From Candidatus Peregrinibacteria bacterium (lineage in GTDB: Bacteria; Patescibacteriota; Gracilibacteria; UBA1369), in the NCBI GenBank assembly GCA_014729615.1, contig WJJQ01000012.1, positions 1 to 10,327 on the forward strand: DNA of 10,327 nt. Direction: 5' to 3'. The notes beneath the pieces are model-generated. The model made no database searches. It worked only from the letters and a program-made list of their open reading frames with translations, and had not been told where the DNA came from. Both the position numbers and the translations under genes were made by a program. Positions 1 through 5,971 of this stretch are shown here, piece after piece; positions within the stretch are counted from its first letter, which is position 1; every line of letters starts with the position of its first letter.

Positions 1-1
1 T

Positions 2-139
2 CCATTATTGGAATATTTTCAGACTTACGTTACCAGTGACGACACCGCTTATATTGTTGGCGGAGCCGTTCATCCCAACGAACAAGAAAACACTTCTCAA
101 ATCGTTGAAGATATAGTAAGATCGTTCCGCTTAAAATAA
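2..139 (+). CDS. 3' end of an unrecognised protein (partial)
   Basis: Only the last 45 codons are present, ending in TAA at 137-139; the start lies to the left of the window. The visible tail reads through residues such as YFQTYVTSDDTAYIVGGAV and ends IVEDIVRSFRLK. A short beta-rich stretch followed by a final amphipathic helix ending in S-F-R/K-hydrophobic-K is seen at the C-terminus of many small exported or lipoprotein-like bacterial proteins, but that resemblance is loose and I do not assign a family. The frame is supported by being open from base 2 and by stopping just before the tRNA gene, 7 bases downstream, so the two are probably on one transcript. Confidence 0.6.
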   Translation, partial: PLLEYFQTYVTSDDTAYIVGGAVHPNEQENTSQIVEDIVRSFRLK

Positions 140-146
140 AAGACGA

Positions 147-233
147 GCCGAGGTGGCGGAATTGGTAGACGCGCGGGACTTAAAATCCCGTGGTAGCAAT
201 ATCGTGCGGGTTCGATTCCCGCCCTCGGCACCA
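147..233 (+). tRNA. trnL: tRNA-Leu (anticodon TAA)
   Basis: This 87-base gene folds as a class II tRNA. The acceptor stem pairs GCCGAGG (147-153) with CCTCGGC (223-229), followed by discriminator A and an encoded CCA (231-233). The D stem is GCG/CGC. The anticodon stem CGGGA/TCCCG encloses loop CTTAAAA, with anticodon TAA at 181-183. The long variable arm (191-205) can form a 4-bp stem (GGTA/TATC), as expected for leucine tRNA. The T arm is GCGGG-TTCGATT-CCCGC. It decodes UUA, and UUG by wobble. It lies 7 bases after the stop codon of the preceding gene, leaving no room for its own promoter, so processing from a longer transcript is likely. Confidence 0.97.
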
Positions 234-239
234 CCATTT

Positions 240-307
240 CAACCCCATTCTTTGACACACAAAAAAAGCATTGCTTTGATAAATATGTGTGTCAAAGAAT
301 GGGGTTG
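240..307. terminator. Perfect 22-bp inverted repeat, likely terminator of tRNA-Leu transcript
   Basis: The arms 240-261 and 286-307 are exact reverse complements (22 of 22), separated by a 24-base A/T-rich loop that contains a small hairpin of its own (AAAGC/GCTTT). On the plus strand the stem is followed by TTT and, a few bases on, by CTTTTTTC, so termination after tRNA-Leu is the most natural role. The right arm also contains the last codons and stop of the minus-strand gene ending at 292, so the same stem may act on both transcripts, although the minus strand lacks a U-tract. A perfect stem this long is more than a terminator needs. Confidence 0.7.
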
Positions 308-843
308 TTTATAATATCTTTTTTCATCAAACACCACGCAAAATGCGAAAGTGCTTCATTATGATCCACAAAAAAACTAACAGAAATATGATCAATGCCA
401 TCTAAATTTTGCTCAATACCTTCCTGAAGAGGGTAAATAATTTGTCCCGAATTACCTTTAAAATCATTGCAGGTAACAAGAACATTCATTTTAGGAGTGA
501 TAGAAATCCATATAGAATCGCCTCCTCTTTCAAAAATATATTCACAATTGTGCGGAACCGTATAGAATCTGATATCCGCTTTGGCTGAAAAACTGTCATC
601 TTCCTTACTTTTATTTGAAGGGATTTCTCTCATATTCAACACCAAAAAACCAACCACTGCGTTAATCTGCAAATGAACAGATTCCCTTAATTGTTCCAGT
701 TGCTCAATATGCTGTTTCACTATAACAAGCAACGCCTCGTTTTCCGGCGTGGGATCACCTTCTTCTTCCAAACGCTCACGTAAATCATAATATTCATCCA
801 TTGTATCTTCAAGGTCGGTTTTTATTCGGTCATCGTATTGCAT
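292..843 (-). CDS. Hypothetical protein with N-terminal coiled coil
   Basis: This is a 183-residue protein that I do not recognise. Residues 1-60 are strongly helical and charged (KTDLEDTMDEYYDLRERLEEE, then VKQHIEQLEQLRESV), with a heptad-like pattern suggesting a coiled-coil hairpin around the proline-containing turn at about residue 30. Residues 85-170 look like a mixed beta domain with cysteines at 100, 125 and 171. There is no signal peptide, so it is probably cytoplasmic. The start at 843 was chosen because the frame upstream runs antisense through the transporter gene, and because a promoter-like element lies 20 bases upstream. No Shine-Dalgarno motif is visible. The last codons and the TGA stop lie inside a 22-bp inverted repeat. 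It is divergent from the transporter gene. Confidence 0.72.
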   Translation of the reverse strand: MQYDDRIKTDLEDTMDEYYDLRERLEEEGDPTPENEALLVIVKQHIEQLEQLRESVHLQINAVVGFLVLNMREIPSNKSKEDDSFSAKADIRFYTVPHNCEYIFERGGDSIWISITPKMNVLVTCNDFKGNSGQIIYPLQEGIEQNLDGIDHISVSFFVDHNEALSHFAWCLMKKDIINNPIL

Positions 844-863
844 ATTTTTTTTAAAGGATCGTG

Positions 864-893
864 AATATAGCACTTGTATAAGGATGCAGACAA
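864..893 (-). promoter_or_regulatory. Probable promoter of the minus-strand coiled-coil gene
   Basis: Read on the minus strand, TTGTCT (888-893) is followed after 18 bases by TATATT (864-869), a good -35/-10 pair. The predicted transcript would begin about 14 bases before the ATG at 843, giving a very short leader, which fits the absence of a Shine-Dalgarno motif. The -35 hexamer overlaps the right arm of an inverted repeat (871-896) that could serve as an operator. Confidence 0.45.
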
Positions 894-896
894 GTG
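871..896. repeat. Inverted repeat CACTTGT-N12-ACAAGTG, possible operator
   Basis: CACTTGT (871-877) and ACAAGTG (890-896) are exact inverted copies 12 bases apart. A further CAAGTG lies at 908-913. The cluster sits in the 115-base divergent spacer and overlaps the likely promoter of the minus-strand gene, as expected of a dimeric repressor site. The regulator is unknown and the site could be chance. Confidence 0.35.
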
Positions 897-946
897 TACT
901 TTTCGGCCAAGTGCAAACTTTGCTCTTTGACTGTTCGGAACAAAAC

Positions 947-951
947 GGAGG
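947..951 (+). promoter_or_regulatory. Strong Shine-Dalgarno site of the transporter gene
   Basis: GGAGG ends 7 bases before the ATG at 959, which is ideal spacing. It decides the start codon over the in-frame ATG at 884. It is the only strong ribosome binding site seen in the window. Confidence 0.85.
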
Positions 952-958
952 ATGTGTC

Positions 959-2137
959 ATGAATACGGATTCAAACCCGAAACGAGCACTTCCTTCGAGG
1001 ATAGTGCTCACGCTTAGCCTTGGCTTTTTCTTCATTTTCTTTGGAGTACACTCAGTTGAAAGATACGCGGCAACGTATCTGGGGCAAGAACTGGCGGCCA
1101 CCATTTTCATGCTGGTTTTCGGTTCACTATTGCTCAGCGATTTCGCGTCGCCTGTTGTTATTTCCGGATTGGGCCAAAAGAAAACACTTATGCTGGGAGC
1201 AGTCATTTACGCGGTATTGCCATTGGTAGTCGCGACAAAATCCGCATGGTTGCTATACGCGTACAGCTTACCAATGGGATTCGCAACGGCTATCACCTGG
1301 AACAGCGCCTTCGCGCTGATCAACACCCACACAACCGAAACCAATGAAGGAAGTTCATTCGGCTTACTGTACATGCTTTACGGTCTGGGCTCCGCTCTTG
1401 GTTTGGTAGTAATGGGATTATCCCTTAAGATTGGCTTTTCTTTGAAAGAGGGATTCCTGGCCGTACCTTTGCTCATGGTCATTGGTATTGTGTTGCTGGC
1501 GACCATCCGTGACAACAACCGCGATGTAGATCGTGTATATTTGCGTGACGTCGCAGGCATTCTTAAAGACACCGATCTTTTACGTCTGATCACCGTCCCC
1601 TTCACCGTCTTTTTTCTTTACGCCACACTGACTATCGCGGTTACTTTGCACATTGAAGAACTTGGAGGGAGTTACCTGGTTGGATTTATTTCGGCCTGGC
1701 CTTTCTTACTTTTGGCTTTCTCAATGGTCTTTGGGTTGCTGCATGACGCTGCTCGGGATGGTAAGCGCGTGCTTATTTCATGCGGGTATCTACTCGGAAT
1801 TGGCGGACTTTTTCTTTTAATTGCGGTTCCCGGGAGCATTGTCGCTGTTGGATTCGCGGTTCTTCTTATTTCCATCAGCTCGGCCATGTTAATGGTTGCC
1901 TGGTCTCTTTTGCCGGCACTTTGGCCGCAATCCCGTTTACTTGCCGCTACCGCAATTTTCACCTGCACCGACGACCTTGGTGGATTTGCGGGCTTTGCCG
2001 TGAATTCCGCGCTTTCGTTCAGCTCGGTTTACATTGCGTCAACCGTCGTAATCCTAGGATCGGCAGCACTTATCCTTAAAATCCTGCGCAACGGATTCAA
2101 CACCCTGAAGGAGCGCATCCATCAGCGGTATTTATGA
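959..2137 (+). CDS. Major facilitator superfamily transporter, UNC93-like
   Basis: This is a 392-residue integral membrane protein with about twelve hydrophobic segments, roughly residues 14-32, 47-66, 76-92, 97-120, 135-155, 168-183, 209-228, 240-262, 271-290, 294-316, 327-350 and 356-376. The halves are joined by a charged cytoplasmic loop (184-208). This is the standard 6+6 architecture of the major facilitator superfamily. The loop between TM2 and TM3 (GLGQKKTLMLGAVIYA, 70-85) resembles the family's motif A and the corresponding segment of UNC93-like members. The substrate cannot be read from the sequence. The start at 959 follows GGAGG at 7 bases; an upstream ATG at 884 lacks such a site. 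Base composition is clearly richer in G+C than neighbouring genes (34 of 60 at 1921-1980), suggesting acquisition by transfer. Confidence 0.88.
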   Translation: MNTDSNPKRALPSRIVLTLSLGFFFIFFGVHSVERYAATYLGQELAATIFMLVFGSLLLSDFASPVVISGLGQKKTLMLGAVIYAVLPLVVATKSAWLLYAYSLPMGFATAITWNSAFALINTHTTETNEGSSFGLLYMLYGLGSALGLVVMGLSLKIGFSLKEGFLAVPLLMVIGIVLLATIRDNNRDVDRVYLRDVAGILKDTDLLRLITVPFTVFFLYATLTIAVTLHIEELGGSYLVGFISAWPFLLLAFSMVFGLLHDAARDGKRVLISCGYLLGIGGLFLLIAVPGSIVAVGFAVLLISISSAMLMVAWSLLPALWPQSRLLAATAIFTCTDDLGGFAGFAVNSALSFSSVYIASTVVILGSAALILKILRNGFNTLKERIHQRYL

Positions 2138-2164
2138 ACACGGCGTGCAGGCCGGACAGTCGGT

Positions 2165-2191
2165 GTGCTCAATCCGTTGGAGCTTGAGCAC
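2165..2191 (+). repeat. 8-bp hairpin downstream of the transporter gene
   Basis: GTGCTCAA (2165-2172) and TTGAGCAC (2184-2191) are exact inverted copies with an 11-base loop, 27 bases after the transporter stop. It is the first of two adjacent hairpins and could protect the mRNA 3' end or aid termination. Confidence 0.45.
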
Positions 2192-2198
2192 CCTCTGT

Positions 2199-2226
2199 GG
2201 ACCGGGCGCGCGTGCGCGCCCGGTCC
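2199..2226 (+). terminator. Very G+C-rich 13-bp hairpin, probable 3' end of transporter transcript
   Basis: GGACCGGGCGCGC (2199-2211) and its exact reverse complement (2214-2226) are separated by only two bases. It is by far the strongest secondary structure in the window and sits 61 bases after the transporter stop codon. No T-tract follows (the next bases are TAACCCCACC), so it is not a canonical intrinsic terminator. It may stall polymerase or block 3' exonucleases. Its composition matches the transporter gene rather than the host, so it probably arrived with it. Confidence 0.55.
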
Positions 2227-2266
2227 TAACCCCACCTTTCCCCGTCACCAATACCCGGTAAACGGC

Positions 2267-2292
2267 CTTACCCAGTAACTTTACTTGGTAAG
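2267..2292 (-). terminator. Imperfect 12-bp inverted repeat at the 3' end of mutM
   Basis: CTTACCCAGTAA (2267-2278) and TTACTTGGTAAG (2281-2292) pair at 11 of 12 positions around a 2-base centre, starting 7 bases beyond the mutM stop codon on the minus strand. There is no T-tract on either strand, so a terminator role is tentative. Confidence 0.35.
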
Positions 2293-2299
2293 CTGACGG

Positions 2300-3103
2300 T
2301 TAGTTTTGGCAGGTTGGACAAAAGTGGGTGCCGCGTCCGGCAATCCTCACTTTTTCGATAACATTTTGGCATTTATAACAATTATCACCCGCTCGGCCAT
2401 AAATTTGCAGGTACTTTTGATGTTTACCAAGATTGCCGCGAGTGCCCACAAAATCGCTCATTGAAACTCCGCAATTCTTGATCCCTTCTTGCAAGCAATA
2501 AACAATAGATTCCTTCAGCAAATCCATTTCTTTTTTATTCAAAGTTTCCACTCTTCTTGATGGATGCAAACCGGACCTGAAACATATTTCATCGGCATAA
2601 ATATTGCCGATACCAGCAATCAGATCCTGCCTTAATAAAGTGTTTTTAAGGATCCCTTTCCTACCCCTAAAATGAAACGCACCATGAGTTTTTCCAACCG
2701 GTTCAACCCCCAACCTAATCATGCCGGTCAGCTGATCCATTTCTTTCGCGTTACAAATCCAAATTTTTCCGAAACGACGCACATCTCCATAAAATAACCT
2801 TGATCCATCACTAAAAGTAAAAAGAGCACGCATGTGCTTTTTGTTTATATAATGATCACCCCAAATCAAACGCCCGGTCATTCGTAAATGCACAACAATT
2901 CGCCCACTTACCCCCAATTCTAAAACAATAAATTTTCCGCGTCTCAAAACGGCAATAATTTTTTCTCCCTTCAAATCATTACTGCAGAAACTTCCACACA
3001 CAATAGCGCCGGGCGTCAGCTCTTCTATCTTCCACACTTTCTTATTCAAAATCGTTTCGCGCAATTCTCGAACAATAGTTTCAACTTCAGGCAATTCGGG
3101 CAT
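2300..3103 (-). CDS. mutM: Formamidopyrimidine-DNA glycosylase (Fpg/MutM)
   Basis: The 267-residue product is a bifunctional base-excision repair enzyme that removes 8-oxoguanine and formamidopyrimidines and cleaves the abasic strand. It begins PELPEVETI, so after Met removal Pro2 is the Schiff-base nucleophile and Glu3 the acid. Lys57 (RRGKF), Met75 (HLRMTGRL) and the DVRRFG segment (107-112) match the conserved DNA-contacting residues. The helix-two-turn-helix region (about 155-185) contains LIAGIGNIYADEI. The C-terminal zinc finger has Cys242, Cys245, Cys262 and Cys265, with Arg257 in GRGTHF. Length agrees with the family norm of about 270. The start at 3103 is fixed by the chemistry: the longer reading frame from 3151 would bury Pro2. 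No Shine-Dalgarno motif is visible. It is convergent with the transporter gene and divergent from the next gene. Confidence 0.97.
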   Translation of the reverse strand: MPELPEVETIVRELRETILNKKVWKIEELTPGAIVCGSFCSNDLKGEKIIAVLRRGKFIVLELGVSGRIVVHLRMTGRLIWGDHYINKKHMRALFTFSDGSRLFYGDVRRFGKIWICNAKEMDQLTGMIRLGVEPVGKTHGAFHFRGRKGILKNTLLRQDLIAGIGNIYADEICFRSGLHPSRRVETLNKKEMDLLKESIVYCLQEGIKNCGVSMSDFVGTRGNLGKHQKYLQIYGRAGDNCYKCQNVIEKVRIAGRGTHFCPTCQN

Positions 3104-3190
3104 AGTACATAGATTATTTTTAGTAGCAGAAAATAGCATAATTTCTATCACGTTTGCAATTCATGAAATCAAAACATTGATATTTTAATG

Positions 3191-3218
3191 ACAAAGTGTA
3201 GACTGAAAGTGACTTTGT
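3191..3218. repeat. Inverted repeat ACAAAGT-N14-ACTTTGT in divergent spacer
   Basis: Exact 7-bp arms at 3191-3197 and 3212-3218 lie in the 182-base spacer between mutM and the divergent gene at 3286, just upstream of that gene's -35 box. The position suits an operator or activator site; chance is not excluded. Confidence 0.3.
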
Positions 3219-3227
3219 ATGCCACAC

Positions 3228-3255
3228 TTGACAATCTGTTATTATATGTTATTGT
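3228..3255 (+). promoter_or_regulatory. Promoter of the duplicated-domain gene pair
   Basis: A consensus -35 TTGACA (3228-3233) is followed after 16 bases by TATTGT (3250-3255), which matches the -10 consensus at 4 of 6 positions. The predicted leader is about 25 bases. The segment CTTGACAAT (3227-3235) recurs exactly at 6217-6225 before another unrecognised gene. Confidence 0.6.
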
Positions 3256-3285
3256 TGTTAGCCTTTATTTTTAACTAACCATAAC

Positions 3286-4056
3286 ATGGCAGAAACAATA
3301 AGAAATCATGAGCAAGTAAACTCTCTACAAAGCAGAGAGGCTTTAAAAGCATTACTTAAACATGAATCGATCACATTAGTTCCCGGCACAACATTGGAAA
3401 ATTGTGACGAACCTTTTACATATCAGACTCCTGCCATCAATACGTACAAAACCTGCGTATACTATCAAAATAATGGAATCATAGGCATTATCGACGCCAA
3501 CGGCATTATGCATGTAACACCTGCAACTATTGAAAAACATGTCATTTTAGAGCAAGCGGGATACGAATTATATGCAATCAGCGTGCCACTTTCCAACGGT
3601 GAAAATTTTGCCGATCCGAAATTGGAACAAAAATGGAAGGAAATGAAGGGCAACGCCCATGAAATTATGCAAACTGAAATACGCAAAAACTATAGAGCAT
3701 GGTTTAAAGACATGGCTGAAAGACGAGGACTTAAACCCGTGCTGGGAGAATGGCTGGTTATAGACGGCATTGAACTGGCATACTTCGGCCAAAAAATGAA
3801 TGTACCCACCAGCTTGGGCGAAAACGGCATAAGTGAAGAAAGACAAGAACAAATTGGAACATACGACTACAATAATGGCGTCATTGCCTTTGTTGACCGA
3901 GAAGGACACCTTTGCGTCGGCCCATATTCCGAAGAACGCATTTCAGACCTTAATCAAGCCGGATACAAAAAAGGCTCAGTTCACGTTCCATTGTCAAACG
4001 GCGAATTACCAACAGACGAGGAAATTGCCAACAATTGGGCTAATTTAAAAAAATAA
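3286..4056 (+). CDS. Hypothetical protein with two copies of an unrecognised domain
   Basis: This is a 256-residue soluble protein of no family I can name. It contains an internal duplication. Residues 59-121 and 194-255 align along their length, sharing NNG(I/V)I, a (I/V)D..G turn, QAGY (90-93 and 224-227), VPLSNGE (100-106 and 234-240) and a final W..(M/L)K(K). Each copy is about 60 residues, with predicted strands, a helix and a C-terminal helix. A charged helical linker (about 115-148, including EIRKNYRAWFKDMAERRG) joins them, and residues 1-25 form a polar leader. There is no signal peptide or membrane segment, so it is probably cytoplasmic. The start at 3286 follows a good promoter but no Shine-Dalgarno site. 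The next gene begins 19 bases downstream, so the two are probably cotranscribed. Confidence 0.8.
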   Translation: MAETIRNHEQVNSLQSREALKALLKHESITLVPGTTLENCDEPFTYQTPAINTYKTCVYYQNNGIIGIIDANGIMHVTPATIEKHVILEQAGYELYAISVPLSNGENFADPKLEQKWKEMKGNAHEIMQTEIRKNYRAWFKDMAERRGLKPVLGEWLVIDGIELAYFGQKMNVPTSLGENGISEERQEQIGTYDYNNGVIAFVDREGHLCVGPYSEERISDLNQAGYKKGSVHVPLSNGELPTDEEIANNWANLKK

Positions 4057-4075
4057 GCTAGAAACGACAAATATC

Positions 4076-4492
4076 ATGACTAAAAAGCCAGACACTCCGG
4101 AAATACCAAATTATACAGTATGGGATTTATTTTCTCCGAAAGAAAAAAGCGAATATAGCACTATCCCCTATTACTCCAGACAAATATTCGAATCTTTAGT
4201 CCAAGCTCAAAAAATAGCTTTTGAGGGTGTCATATCAACAATGGATCCAATCGATGCAGTTTTACTTAGCAAGGATTTTGACGAATATTTACAAGTCTGC
4301 AAAACACAATTCATAGCCAAAAAAGAGGATTTCTGCAAAAACGATGTTATTTCTGCCATACCACACAACCTTTGGGTTATGACCGTTAGAAGAATGGATG
4401 AGAGTACTCCCTATGATCCCAACAGCATTGTAAGAACCGCCAAAATGCTTGGTCTAAATCTGAAAGACTTCATTAAAGACCTGCCCAGTTAA
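4076..4492 (+). CDS. Hypothetical protein, second gene of the pair
   Basis: This is a 138-residue soluble protein that I do not recognise. It starts with a basic and proline-rich stretch (TKKPDTPEIPNYTVWDLF), continues with several probable amphipathic helices (IFESLVQAQKIAFEGVIS; DAVLLSKDFDEYLQVCKTQF), and ends in a helix rich in leucine and lysine (MLGLNLKDFIKDL). Cysteines lie near residues 75 and 87. It has no signal peptide or membrane segment. It begins 19 bases after the duplicated-domain gene, with no promoter between, which points to an operon and perhaps a shared process. It ends 18 bases from the stop of the convergent membrane protein gene. No Shine-Dalgarno motif is evident at the start. 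Confidence 0.75.
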   Translation: MTKKPDTPEIPNYTVWDLFSPKEKSEYSTIPYYSRQIFESLVQAQKIAFEGVISTMDPIDAVLLSKDFDEYLQVCKTQFIAKKEDFCKNDVISAIPHNLWVMTVRRMDESTPYDPNSIVRTAKMLGLNLKDFIKDLPS

Positions 4493-4511
4493 AGGCGTAA
4501 AATACCTTTTT
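4491..4511 (+). terminator. Weak hairpin with T-run between convergent genes
   Basis: AAAGG (4491-4495) pairs with CCTTT (4505-4509), with possible extra TA pairs across a bulge, and runs into five Ts (4507-4511). It overlaps the stop codons of both convergent genes and could end the plus-strand transcript. The stem is short, so the call is tentative. Confidence 0.4.
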
Positions 4512-5407
4512 CAATTGATTTCACTGGCAAATGAAAAGTTGACCGGAGCTCCCATTCCTTTTTGCTGCTCGGTAACAAAATCCAAGGTTATTTTAGTTTC
4601 ATTTTCCAATGAGTCTTCAATTTTATTCAATGCATCCGCTGAAATGTCAGCCACTGAATCTATTTCCCCATTTTCCATTATCCCAATCCTGTAATACAAT
4701 TTTTCATCCACAATTTTGTTAATCGAATTGCCTCGCCTAACCATATCTTTATAATAAGCTTCCACAACCATTGGCGCATTTTCCATAACAAAATAAAGAA
4801 CATCTATCCTTTCATCATCTGCGGCAAATGGCTTTTGTTCATTTATTAAAACAATAGTTCCCTCTGCTGTAAAATTGCCATATCCTTGAGCATCATTATA
4901 AACTTGGAAATCACCTTCCATGTCTTGACTTTCTGATTCATCGGGTTTCATTTCTTCAATAACCTCAGGTTCATCCATTTGCTCTTGGTCCACAGTTTCC
5001 CCAGTTTCAACGGGCTTATCTAATTCTTCAAGGTTCTTTTCAATAGCATACTTGCAAGAAGACTCCGCCTTTTGCAAGCCATATTCATCCGTCGAAATTT
5101 TATAAAGAGGATGATATTTCACGCACAAATTTATAGCCTCTTCCGGCTCTTCATAATAAAACCTTGACGCAACTTCAATAGCACAACCAAAATCCGCCCC
5201 TAAGACCATTTCACCATCATTTTGCACCTTCATCTCGTCAACACACACTTTAATTTCGCTTTTATACTTATTTAACGTAAAAATTTCGCTTAAAAATTTT
5301 TCAACATCTTTGTAATTGTTAAAAACAAGAACCCCAACTACAAGTAAAACGGTCAAAATCATCCATATAATACCTCTTTTTTTTGATGTTTTCTTTTCAT
5401 CCGACAT
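4511..5407 (-). CDS. Hypothetical single-pass membrane protein with four-cysteine domain
   Basis: This is a 298-residue protein of unknown family. A lysine-rich N-terminus (residues 1-11) precedes one hydrophobic segment (about 13-29, IIWMILTVLLVVGVLVF), giving a signal-anchor with the bulk outside the membrane by the positive-inside rule. Residues 33-125 are helical, with cysteines at 55, 75, 95 and 118, each about 20 apart, as in helical-repeat proteins whose hairpins are closed by disulfides. A very acidic low-complexity linker (about 126-165, many E and D) leads to a C-terminal mixed domain (166-298) without cysteine. It resembles envelope-facing adaptor or substrate-binding designs, but no enzymatic motif is visible. 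It is convergent with the preceding pair and divergent from the small membrane protein gene. The start lacks a Shine-Dalgarno motif. Confidence 0.78.
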   Translation of the reverse strand: MSDEKKTSKKRGIIWMILTVLLVVGVLVFNNYKDVEKFLSEIFTLNKYKSEIKVCVDEMKVQNDGEMVLGADFGCAIEVASRFYYEEPEEAINLCVKYHPLYKISTDEYGLQKAESSCKYAIEKNLEELDKPVETGETVDQEQMDEPEVIEEMKPDESESQDMEGDFQVYNDAQGYGNFTAEGTIVLINEQKPFAADDERIDVLYFVMENAPMVVEAYYKDMVRRGNSINKIVDEKLYYRIGIMENGEIDSVADISADALNKIEDSLENETKITLDFVTEQQKGMGAPVNFSFASEIN

Positions 5408-5441
5408 TTAAATTTGATTAATAATAATGCACTTGGTACAT

Positions 5442-5468
5442 TTTATAATGTATAAATCGATTTAACAA
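5442..5468 (-). promoter_or_regulatory. Possible promoter of the four-cysteine membrane protein gene
   Basis: On the minus strand TTGTTA (5463-5468) is followed after 15 bases by TATAAA (5442-5447), about 35 bases before the ATG at 5407. The -10 is good; the spacing is short, so confidence is low. The rest of the 238-base spacer holds no convincing gene. Confidence 0.3.
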
Positions 5469-5557
5469 CTTGCATTGCAGAATTCTAAAATGTCCACACT
5501 CTCTTAATAATATACAGCGACATACAAATGTTCCGATTTTGTCCCCCCGAAACAAAC

Positions 5558-5587
5558 TTGAAAAAATGCTTAAAATAATAGGATAAT
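5558..5587 (+). promoter_or_regulatory. Probable promoter of the small membrane protein gene
   Basis: TTGAAA (5558-5563) and GATAAT (5582-5587) are separated by 18 bases; each matches consensus at 5 of 6 positions. Transcription would start about 50 bases before the ATG at 5646. Confidence 0.5.
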
Positions 5588-5645
5588 CTCGGAGTATGTG
5601 ATACAACCTTCATAGAATATATATTACAAATCTATTTTAAATATT

Positions 5646-5876
5646 ATGGAAAAAATTTTAGACACACTAAAAAGACAAACCGCAATCATCATGTTATTTC
5701 GTGGTGGAGTGTATGGATTAATAATTTGGGTCCTTCACATTCTGATTTTTGCTACAATTGGCTTAAAACCACTTTATTATAACTATATTGGTGAGTTCAT
5801 CATTGGCGGAATGATTATTGGTGCAACTATTGGACTGGCAGTTTCCGCCAATAAAGAGAAGAAGTCATATATTTAA
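5646..5876 (+). CDS. Small two-TM membrane protein
   Basis: This is a 76-residue hydrophobic protein with no family I can name. A short polar N-terminus (residues 1-12, EKILDTLKRQT) is followed by two membrane segments, about 13-38 and 46-67. The second is glycine-rich (GEFIIGGMIIGATIGLAV), as in tightly packed or oligomerising helices. It ends with a basic tail (ANKEKKSY). Both termini are probably cytoplasmic, because both carry positive charge. It is preceded by a plausible promoter but no Shine-Dalgarno site, and tRNA-Lys follows 95 bases later on the same strand. Small proteins of this type may be transporter subunits, holin-like proteins or membrane stress peptides, but nothing here decides between them. 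Confidence 0.65.
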   Translation: MEKILDTLKRQTAIIMLFRGGVYGLIIWVLHILIFATIGLKPLYYNYIGEFIIGGMIIGATIGLAVSANKEKKSYI

Positions 5877-5926
5877 TGAATAGTTGAAAAATTACGTCAA
5901 TCGTCAGTTAAGATATTAAACTATAC

Positions 5927-5955
5927 TTGAATAAAAAAGGGTTATTTGCTAAATT
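5927..5955 (+). promoter_or_regulatory. Promoter of tRNA-Lys
   Basis: TTGAAT (5927-5932), a 17-base spacer and TAAATT (5950-5955), preceded by TGC as in an extended -10, lie just upstream of the tRNA. The start point would fall about 10 bases before the mature 5' end. Confidence 0.55.
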
Positions 5956-5971
5956 GGTCGGGCTTTGGTGT

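Noticed and set aside
884..958. Earlier in-frame ATG for the transporter at 884
   Set aside because: It would add 25 polar residues, lacks a spaced ribosome binding site, and the ATG at 959 has GGAGG at ideal distance.
844..1206. N-terminal extension of the minus-strand coiled-coil protein, with start at 1206
   Set aside because: The extension is antisense to the well-supported transporter gene, and a promoter-like element lies inside it (864-893). The start at 843 is far more likely.
1378..1968. Minus-strand frames opposite the transporter
   Set aside because: They are arginine/proline/serine-rich antisense shadows of a membrane protein gene.
3104..3151. Longer mutM reading frame starting at 3151
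   Set aside because: Fpg needs proline as the first residue after Met; the extension would block its catalytic N-terminus.
5418..5606. 62-codon minus-strand open frame in the spacer between divergent genes
   Set aside because: It overlaps predicted promoters of both flanking genes, has no initiation signal and an unremarkable composition; I consider it noncoding.
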